Below are positions 58,560-64,000 of a stretch of 64,000 nucleotides of DNA, piece by piece. Position 1 is the stretch's first letter. Each line of letters opens with the position of its first letter. The stretch is from Chlorocebus sabaeus. Its lineage: Eukaryota; Chordata; Mammalia; Primates; Cercopithecidae. The DNA is taken from assembly GCF_047675955.1 (NCBI RefSeq), contig NC_132911.1, positions 19,552,565 through 19,616,564 of the forward strand. The letters run 5' to 3'. Below the pieces are notes generated by a model. That model was not told the DNA's origin and ran no database searches. It saw only the letters and a list, made by a program, of their open reading frames with translations. The translations under genes were made by a program, and so were the position numbers.

Positions 58560-59760
58560 TGAGACTGTGGACATCACAACTGGGCCTTCTTAAAGGTGTA
58601 GGCTACTTTAATAATATCCCCTTGAATTTGGTTCGTTCCCCGTAAGAACTTTCCTGTCACTTGCCACACTGCTGTTTCTGCCATCCATTCATCATCCCGT
58701 GCGCTCTCTGCATTTCTGCTTAATTTAAGGTGCTGTAGCTGCCACTGTAGTGTGGAGCTGCCATACTTCTCCTGCTTTTGCACTTGGGAAAGGATGTGTC
58801 TTCTGATTTGTTTCTAATGCTCTGATAAACTCCAACGTTTTCCTAGCTTATTGAGCACCATGGCTCATCAGTTGCACTGTCTTCTTTGCTACATGGTAGT
58901 TGGTGGCAGAAAGCCCATCTTTCTGTAAAGACTTTTATAGTCTCTGCACCTCCTCCCTCTCACGAGGGAAAAATGCATCTCTTCAACTGTCCCACAGTGG
59001 AGTGGAGTACCATTCTATGATACTTTCATAGAAAACTTCTGGTGGCTCATCCTTGCTGGGTGGCATTTTCATTGTTAGAAGAAATTCATCTGACCTGTGA
59101 ATATGGGAAATTGACCATGCATTCTCTTCTTTACATTAGTGGCCTTCTTTATAAGGCCACTAATAAAGGCTAATTCCATCTCCTATTTTTGTGGAATTCT
59201 CCTTTTCATACTCTTCCATATAAGGGCTACATTTATGATCTTTAACGTACCTCTGGTCTATAATTTTAAAAAGTATCCTGACTTACTTTATAGTGTTAGG
59301 TGTTGACTGTTTTTTGTTTTTGTTTTTTTTGTTTTTTGTTTTGTTTTGTTTTGTTTTTGAGACAGGATCCCTCTCTGTTGCCCAGGCTGGAATGCAGTCA
59401 CACCATCATGGCCCAGTGTAGCCTCCACCTCCCAGGCTCAAGTGATTCCCCTGCCTCAGCCCTTTGAGAAGCTGAGACTACAGGAACACACCATTATGCC
59501 TGGCTAATTTTTCAATTTTTTGTAGAGAAGGAGTTTCACCATGCTGCCCAGGCTGGTCTCGAACTCCTGGGTTCAAGTGATCCTCTTGCCTCGGCCTCCC
59601 AAAGTGCTGGGATTACGGGCATGAGCCACTGTGCCCGGCCTGGTGTTTACCCTTGTCAAGAATTGTTTTAAAAGTCTCAAATTGTATCCACTGGCTTCCC
59701 TTCATCCACATCTTTGCATATTGTTCAAACAATGTTAGCTGGCAAGCCAGGAATCAGTTT
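58560..59760 (-). pseudogene. Candidate processed pseudogene, parent not identified
   Basis: Read on the minus strand, a protein-like sequence continues for about 1 kb with no introns but with several stops and frame changes, and it is split by an Alu (59641-59308). Peptides in order: KLIPGLPANIV and DVDEGKPVDTI (before the Alu); YVKDHKCSPYMEEYEKE; SDEFLLTMKMPPSKDEPPEV and FYESIIEWYSTPLWDS (frame stop); RDAFFPREREEVQRL (stop); KSLQKDGLSATNYHVAKKTV; ARKTLEFIRALETNQ. A frameshift near 58810 leads to an open 69-codon end (QKQEKYGSSTLQWQLQHLKL, WQVTGKFLRGTNQIQGD) that closes with a stop near 58574. I do not recognise the parent. It could instead be the coding part of an old mobile element. Confidence 0.55.
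59308..59641 (-). repeat. Alu inserted in the pseudogene candidate
   Basis: (GTTTT)n-rich tail, GACAGGATCCCTCTCTGTTG, to GAGCCACTGTGCCCGGCC. Confidence 0.94.
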
Positions 59761-59764
59761 CTCT

Positions 59765-60619
59765 GAAAAAAAAATTGTTCCCATTGTTTAAATGCATTCA
59801 TTTCTATAACAAGCCCAGTCTTTATTATAAACCCTGCCCCAGGTGAATGTCACAGTCAGCAGGCTGTCATTGCCAGAGCTCCGCATCCCGCCCCACCCCA
59901 CTCCCACCTGTGTAAGGCATCCCAATAGTCCTTCACTCACTCTGCATGTGTACTTACAGTTTATATATTTTGACAAACAATTTTCTAATTTCACCTTTGG
60001 GCTCCTTCAAAATCTGAGAAAGATGTCATCCTGACCGAAGATGATTATAATGCATCTGGTTTTGGAAATCAGGTGAGTCTAGTTAATGCTAGCCCCCTAA
60101 AAACATGTCTGTAAGTCAGGTATCTACCGTGTGCATGATAAAGATTCATTGAGAGGTTCAGCTTGAATGTGCTCTGGTGATTCAGGGTTTGTATTGGAGC
60201 CAGCAGACTCCTACGGAGCAGTGCAAAAATCAGAGCCAGGTGTCATTCCAGATAAAGTCTGAAAACCCCAATCTGATATCCAGGCATCCCAAAGCCTGTC
60301 TCTGTGGGTCTCTCCATCCTGCTTCTACCTCTATCTCTGCCATTATTTCCCACCCAGCCTGTGAACATCCCACCTCGTTGTACTTGAACACAGAATGTAT
60401 ACTAACTTGCAGCATTAATCATTTTTTATACTGTCATGCCCTGTTTGTCCAAATAGATGGGGAGTTACTTCGGTGAGTGCCATGTCTCCCACCTCTTTGA
60501 AATCCCATCACCCAATCAGTGTTTCAAAAAGGTAGCAAAGTGTGATCATATTTATAGTATTTGCTGTATTTGCCCACGTACTCTTGTGCTATAAAACGAC
60601 ATCTGGTTTATCAGGTCTG
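59765..60619. other. Unclassified sequence downstream of SLC18A1
   Basis: No gene or repeat is recognised. A 99-codon frame at 60177-60476 has no motif. Confidence 0.5.
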
Positions 60620-60636
60620 AATTAGGCAATAATGTA

Positions 60637-60642
60637 TTTATT
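60637..60642 (-). promoter_or_regulatory. Candidate distal poly(A) signal AATAAA for SLC18A1
   Basis: This is a canonical hexamer on the minus strand about 890 nt after the stop. Its downstream sequence is less GU-rich than that of the proximal AATAAA. Which site is used cannot be told from the sequence. Confidence 0.4.
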
Positions 60643-60971
60643 AGCAAGTATGAACAATGTCTCATTACACTCCTCCTATTAGGAAATCTACAGTTGGGAG
60701 GTATTTCAAGGCAGTTTCTTTTTACTTCTTCCCATGAAATGATGGGTCTAATCAATTATTTTTTCTGTCTGTCTTCTACTTTTGTTTCTAAGAGTCTAAG
60801 AAGTTCAGAAAACGTAGGAACACACAGGGAGGTCAGGAGAATGTCGATAACTCCAACAGAAGAGAAATGGGCTCCTCCTCTGTCCCAATGATAATGAAAA
60901 TAGAAGATGCTTTTCACTGAGGGTAAAGCCCTTTTAGCAGCTGTAGATTTAGCCACAGAAAAATCGCTCAC

Positions 60972-60977
60972 TTTATT
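60972..60977 (-). promoter_or_regulatory. Candidate poly(A) signal AATAAA for SLC18A1
   Basis: On the minus strand AATAAA is followed within 25 nt by a U/GU-rich stretch (TTTTTCTGTGG), the usual downstream element. It lies about 555 nt after the stop codon. The alternatives are AATAAA at 60642-60637 and ATTAAA at 61268-61263. Confidence 0.45.
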
Positions 60978-60989
60978 AAAGAAAAATGC

Positions 60990-61013
60990 AAAAAAAAAAA
61001 AAAAAAAAAAAAA
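60990..61013 (+). repeat. 24-base A run without a recognised retroelement
   Basis: The run follows CTTTATTAAAGAAAAATGC on the plus strand. No Alu or L1 body precedes it. It lies within the presumed SLC18A1 3' UTR. Confidence 0.9.
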
Positions 61014-61262
61014 CCTCTTCAAGCTGGCACTTGTCAGCAGGACAATGCTGAGAACATTTTCTCAACTCAGCTGGGATACCCCAGGAAGGAACATATTGAG
61101 GAACAGAGGGTAACACTCTTCCAATCTGTTGGGACTACGCCAGAGAAAATCAGGCAACAGATAAACGAGGCTTGTCAGTCACCCCACTGGTTTCAGGGGC
61201 ACATTGCTCACTACCGCCTCCACGCAATGAGTCACCCCTTGCAGAACCCGTCACAGCTCAGG

Positions 61263-61268
61263 TTTAAT
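61263..61268 (-). promoter_or_regulatory. Candidate proximal poly(A) signal ATTAAA for SLC18A1
   Basis: The common variant hexamer ATTAAA lies about 262 nt after the stop on the minus strand. It would give a short 3' UTR. Confidence 0.3.
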
Positions 61269-61529
61269 CAACCTCACAGCAGCGGGAAGGTGCATCACTC
61301 TGTCTTGCCATCAAAGTTGGGCCACTGCAGCACCAAGGCGTAGAGGGAGAGCTACAGGTTACATAGGTGAGAAGAGTATCGGGGACAGTGTCCATGGGAG
61401 GGGAGGAAAGAAGATTCCCAGGAAGAGGTATGTGAAGCCCACTGAGCCGTGCGCTCAGCCATAGTGATCTGGTCCCAGGGAAAGAGGTGGTCACTGAGGC
61501 GTCATGAATTCAGGGAGCACTTTCTGCAG

Positions 61530-61643
61530 CTACTCCTCATGGTCAGGCTCATCATCACTGTCCTCCCCCAGGGGAAATTCCTTCGTGGGCTTCTGGGTTG
61601 CGTACGTTCGGGTCTCCATGGGGCAGTCCTGACTCAGAATAGC
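61530..61643 (-). CDS. SLC18A1: SLC18A1 last coding exon (cytosolic tail and stop)
   Basis: The coding part begins at 61643 after TCTCTGCAG and runs 37 codons to TAG at 61532-61530. The peptide opens AILSQDCPMETRTYATQKPT and ends KEFPLGEDSDDEPDHEE. Together with the previous exon it builds the KEEKL-AIL dileucine-type sorting region and a C-terminal acidic cluster, both trafficking elements known in VMATs. Because the junction is phase 0, the dileucine-type motif forms only when the last intron is spliced. Confidence 0.95.
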   Translation of the reverse strand, partial: AILSQDCPMETRTYATQKPTKEFPLGEDSDDEPDHEE

Positions 61644-63547
61644 CTGCAGAGAGAGGCAAGAAAAGAAGCCACTGCACATCTTTTTTTTTTTTTTTTCCCC
61701 CACCAGTCTCCCCATTCTGTTCTCCCACTAGTTCATCCAAGTCTGGCATTGCTAAGTACCCAAGAAACATGCACAAGACCCCCTGCCTGTGCATGCACCA
61801 GCCTCCCGAGGTACCCAATATATCAACCCTTGTCAGGACAAATATCTCATACGCTTTTAACTGAATCTAATGGTGGTAGTGGAAGTTACAGCAGGAAGAC
61901 AAACGGAATCAACACCGTTCCCTATCACACCTTCCTGTCTTCTTTTGTTCCCTTGAGCAGCCTCTGTCGCCATCCCAAACCCATCAGGCCCTCAGGATGT
62001 CTGCGCTGCAGTAAGAGGAAAGTGCTTTATTAAAGAAAATCCTGTGGTGTGGATCTCTTCCCTGGGATTTTTGTACTTTTAAAAAGGTGACCTGCTGACC
62101 AACATGGAGAAACTCCATCTCTACTAAAAATACAAAAAATTAGCCAGACATGGTGGTACATGCCTGTAATCCCAGCTACTTGGGAGGCCAAGGCAGGAGA
62201 ATTGCTTGAACCTGGGAGGCGGTGGTTGTGGTGAGCCAAGATCACGCCATTACACTCTGGCCTGGGCAACAAGAGTGAAACTCCGTCTCAAAAAAAAAAA
62301 AAAAAAAAAAAAAAAGACCTGATAAGGATAACTGTGCACTAGACTGAGAGGATGAATGGATGTGCCAATGGAATTCTGCCCACTTATGAGGGAGATAACT
62401 TGGTAATTCACATCTTGCTAGTAACTAGCAAGTTTGGAACAGTAACTACAGGATGTCTTTGATGGTCTTCTGCCCCCATTTCCCTTCTCTACTGAAGACC
62501 CTTCCTGATAGCCCCAGAAGGAGAGGAAGTGGTGACTTAGAGAAGGGAAATTAAGGAAGTGCACAAAAGAAATACGAAGATGAAAGGGGATTGGGAAACA
62601 TGGCAAAGCAGAGAGAATATCAATAGAGCATTAGAGGGAGGAAATAACAGCCCAGGATGAAAGGGAATGAGAGGGATGATGGAAAGAAACAGAAGTGAAT
62701 TTTTTTTTTTTTTTCCCAGCAGTCGGCGCTCCTTACAAGCTTCTCTTCCTTGGCTGGGGGGCTCCGCAGGTAGTAGCAGAGTGGAGCATAGACGATGTTG
62801 ACGACCCCAGTGATGACCATGAGCCAGGGGAAACCGATGGCCTGTACAATGGCACCCCCGGTGGATGGACCTGGGAGGGATACATCAAAGTCACAAGTGT
62901 CTATGGAGCCTCCATATGGAGCATCCTCCACGTAAAATGCTATGCTAGGGGCAGTGGGTGACCCAGAGGATGTCTCAGGGTCACAGATCTCCAGAACCCT
63001 AGGAGGATAGCTTCCTGGCTGCACTTGCAGCTGGAAAACAGTAGATAGGGGAAAGTGAGACACCAGGTCTTGCCAACATACCTATAGCAAAGCCCATGCA
63101 AAAAGCCACATCAGCGATGGCGTAGACACTCCCATACACCGAGGTGTGGCGTAGATCCACCAGGTGCCCCATGATGGGCATCATAGAGGAATCCACCATG
63201 CCTGTGGCCAGAGCAAACAGGACACAGTCAGCACCACCCATAGTCAGTACCATCCCTCCTGTACCTCCATTTAGTCCACTCTCTTTGCCTGTTGTCTTCT
63301 GCCTCGGACCAACACCTATTCCAGGTGGGAATTACGAGCTCATCTCTCTACACCCCTGCCAGCTGCCCTCCTCTTCCTTCTGCCTCTCCACCTACCTCCT
63401 CTGATGAGAAAAGGGGGAGGAAAGGCAACAGACCCAAAGCCAACATTCAGGGGCTTCTCGTTTTCTTCAAGGGTACTTCTTACCTATGGCAAGGCCAAGC
63501 CCTGCATTGGGGCCAATGAGACCAAAAATATTGTGAGCCAGAGGAAC
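61530..63547 (-). CDS. SLC18A1: SLC18A1 (VMAT1), 3' portion: four terminal coding exons
   Basis: Vesicular monoamine transporter 1 is a proton antiporter of the major facilitator superfamily that loads serotonin, dopamine, adrenaline and noradrenaline into dense-core and synaptic vesicles. Only the last 143 codons are here (family length about 525), covering roughly TM10 to the cytosolic tail. The four exons (64, 120, 134 and 114 nt with stop) join in phases 0-1, 1-1, 1-0 and 0-stop, with GT donors and AG acceptors at every junction. Diagnostic peptides are GMVDSSMMPIMG (TM10 Asp), SVYAIADVAFCMG (TM11 Asp, 27 residues later, the spacing known in VMATs) and YLRSPPAKEEKL. The tail FPLGEDSDDEPDHEE separates VMAT1 from VMAT2, whose tail differs. 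The gene runs off the right edge. Family and paralogue are seen directly; the human 8p21.3 location is background knowledge. Confidence 0.96.
62094..62316 (+). repeat. 5'-truncated Alu in the last SLC18A1 intron
   Basis: The body starts mid left-arm (ACCAACATGGAGAAACTCC) and ends in a long A-tail. A duplication of about 9 bp (AAGGTGACCTG before, AAAGACCTG after) is consistent with retroposition. It is antisense to SLC18A1. Confidence 0.9.
62737..62870 (-). CDS. SLC18A1: SLC18A1 coding exon, second from the end (TM12)
   Basis: This 134-nt exon begins at 62870 after TCCCTCCCAG and ends at 62737 before GTAAGG. It encodes GPSTGGAIVQAIGFPWLMV, then ITGVVNIVYAPLCYYLRSPP and AKEEKL. The first Gly is split with the previous exon and the exon ends in phase 0 after the Leu codon CTT. 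It covers TM12 and the start of the cytosolic tail. The intron after it (62736-61644, 1093 nt) carries a 5'-truncated Alu. Confidence 0.95.
63082..63201 (-). CDS. SLC18A1: SLC18A1 coding exon, third from the end (TM10-TM11)
   Basis: This 120-nt exon begins at 63201 after CTGGCCACAG and ends at 63082 before GTATG. It is phase 1 at both ends. It encodes GMVDSSMMPIMGHLVDLRHT and then SVYGSVYAIADVAFCMGFAI. The two Asp residues (MVD and AIAD) are the membrane-embedded acidic residues known to matter for proton coupling in this family. The following intron is only 211 nt. Confidence 0.95.
63484..63547 (-). CDS. SLC18A1: SLC18A1 coding exon, fourth from the end (TM10 region)
   Basis: This 64-nt exon starts at 63547 after an AG (63549-63548) preceded by a pyrimidine-rich stretch and ends at 63484 before GTAAG. 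It encodes VPLAHNIFGLIGPNAGLGLAI plus the first base of a Gly codon. It starts in phase 0 and ends in phase 1, matching the next exon, which begins with GC to complete GGC (Gly). The following intron is 282 nt. Confidence 0.93.
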
Positions 63548-64000
63548 CTGCAAGAGGAAGGAGGAGGAGTCATCAGGACTCCAGAGGGGTCAGGTGGGAG
63601 CAAGGTTCAAAGAGTTTTCACATGAAATGCATTTATTCAGAGTGCACTATTGGCCGCATACATCATCCTCCTGCACTCTCATACTTCCTCACTGAAAAGA
63701 ATCCATACCTCCTTTTTAAGGATGTGAAAACTTGACCAGTGCCATTGTGTTTATTGCTCTATCCAAAGTTACAGATCTAATGAACGGCAAGATCAAGTTT
63801 GGACCTCAGACTTGACTCCACTGTGCTCTAATGAGGGTCTTCCTCTGTCGCATGGATACCTTCTCCCCTACCTCTACCCCCTCCACCTAAACATACGCTC
63901 CTGGCCTCATTCTTCATGGAATAAAGTTGCCTCTGTTTTCCATTATGGACATCACCAAAATGTTTTATTTAGACTTCTAACTTGGTAACTGTTGGAGAAA
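63548..64000 (-). other. SLC18A1: SLC18A1 intron (partial, runs off the window)
   Basis: This is sequence upstream of the exon at 63547. No further VMAT-like exon is visible in any frame up to the window edge, and no Alu or LTR is recognised here. Confidence 0.8.

Larger units (their letters stand above)
60620..61529 (-). other. SLC18A1: SLC18A1 3' untranslated region (extent uncertain)
   Basis: This is sequence after the TAG on the minus strand. The true end is not fixed by sequence. Three possible poly(A) signals lie downstream: ATTAAA at 61268-61263, AATAAA at 60977-60972 and AATAAA at 60642-60637. A 24-base A-run on the plus strand (60990-61013) would be a U-run in the transcript. The 60620 limit assumes use of the last signal. 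Confidence 0.55.

Noticed and set aside
61682..61697. T-run next to the last SLC18A1 exon as a retroelement tail
   Set aside because: It is about 40 bp upstream of the splice acceptor (an A-run in the transcript) with no Alu or L1 body and no target duplication.
62695..62961. Plus-strand frame opposite SLC18A1 (88 codons)
   Set aside because: It is a shadow of the conserved SLC18A1 exon on the other strand; no family match.

Overview
The window is primate nuclear DNA, almost certainly from a catarrhine (human or a close relative). This rests on 35 Alu copies or pieces (dimeric elements with A-tails and target-site duplications, some Y-like), a very young L1PA-type 3' end, several THE1/MST/MLT1 solo LTRs, and old L2, MIR and HAL1/L1M fossils. 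No bacterial, plasmid or phage organisation is present. Nearly all open frames of 60-200 codons are chance frames, frames across repeats (Alu, purine tracts, minisatellite), or fossils. Spliced exons and repeats are therefore the real content.

The only real gene recognised is at the right end on the minus strand: the last four coding exons of SLC18A1 (vesicular monoamine transporter 1, VMAT1; exons at 63547-63484, 63201-63082, 62870-62737 and 61643-61530). Phases and GT/AG splice sites all agree, and together the exons give the last 143 residues. In human this gene lies on 8p21.3 beside LPL. The other ~60 kb would then be the intergenic DNA downstream of SLC18A1, towards LPL (inference from the gene identity).

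Layout. 0-11 kb: an old L2/MIR landscape with five Alus. 11.4-14.4 kb: one antisense L1 split by an MLT1 LTR, two Alus, and a hAT fossil carrying an Alu. 14.4-20 kb: a solo LTR with a perfect TSD, an AT-rich palindromic tract, a second antisense L1 holding a tiny young L1 insertion and a THE1 LTR, then a MER20. 21-29 kb: an Alu cluster, a THE1 LTR and MLT1. 29.6-30 kb: an LTR with four CCAAT boxes. 31-41 kb: MST/MLT1 LTRs and Alus, including two Alus stacked at one site. 42.9-46.8 kb: a 0.4-kb polypurine tract and a 223-bp direct duplication whose copies lie 3059 bp apart. 50.7-51.1 kb: a minisatellite of 13 exact-length 31-bp units. 52.6-55.7 kb: a HAL1-type half-LINE. 57.1-57.5 kb: a second polypurine tract. 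58.6-59.7 kb: an unidentified minus-strand processed-pseudogene candidate. 60.6-64 kb: the SLC18A1 3' end.

I found no convincing new molecular system. The most distinctive signals are the ungapped 223-bp duplication, the 13x31-bp minisatellite, the disabled coding-like stretch at 58.6-59.7 kb, the CCAAT-rich LTR and several structure-prone tracts. Coordinates of old repeats are approximate, because no alignment could be run.
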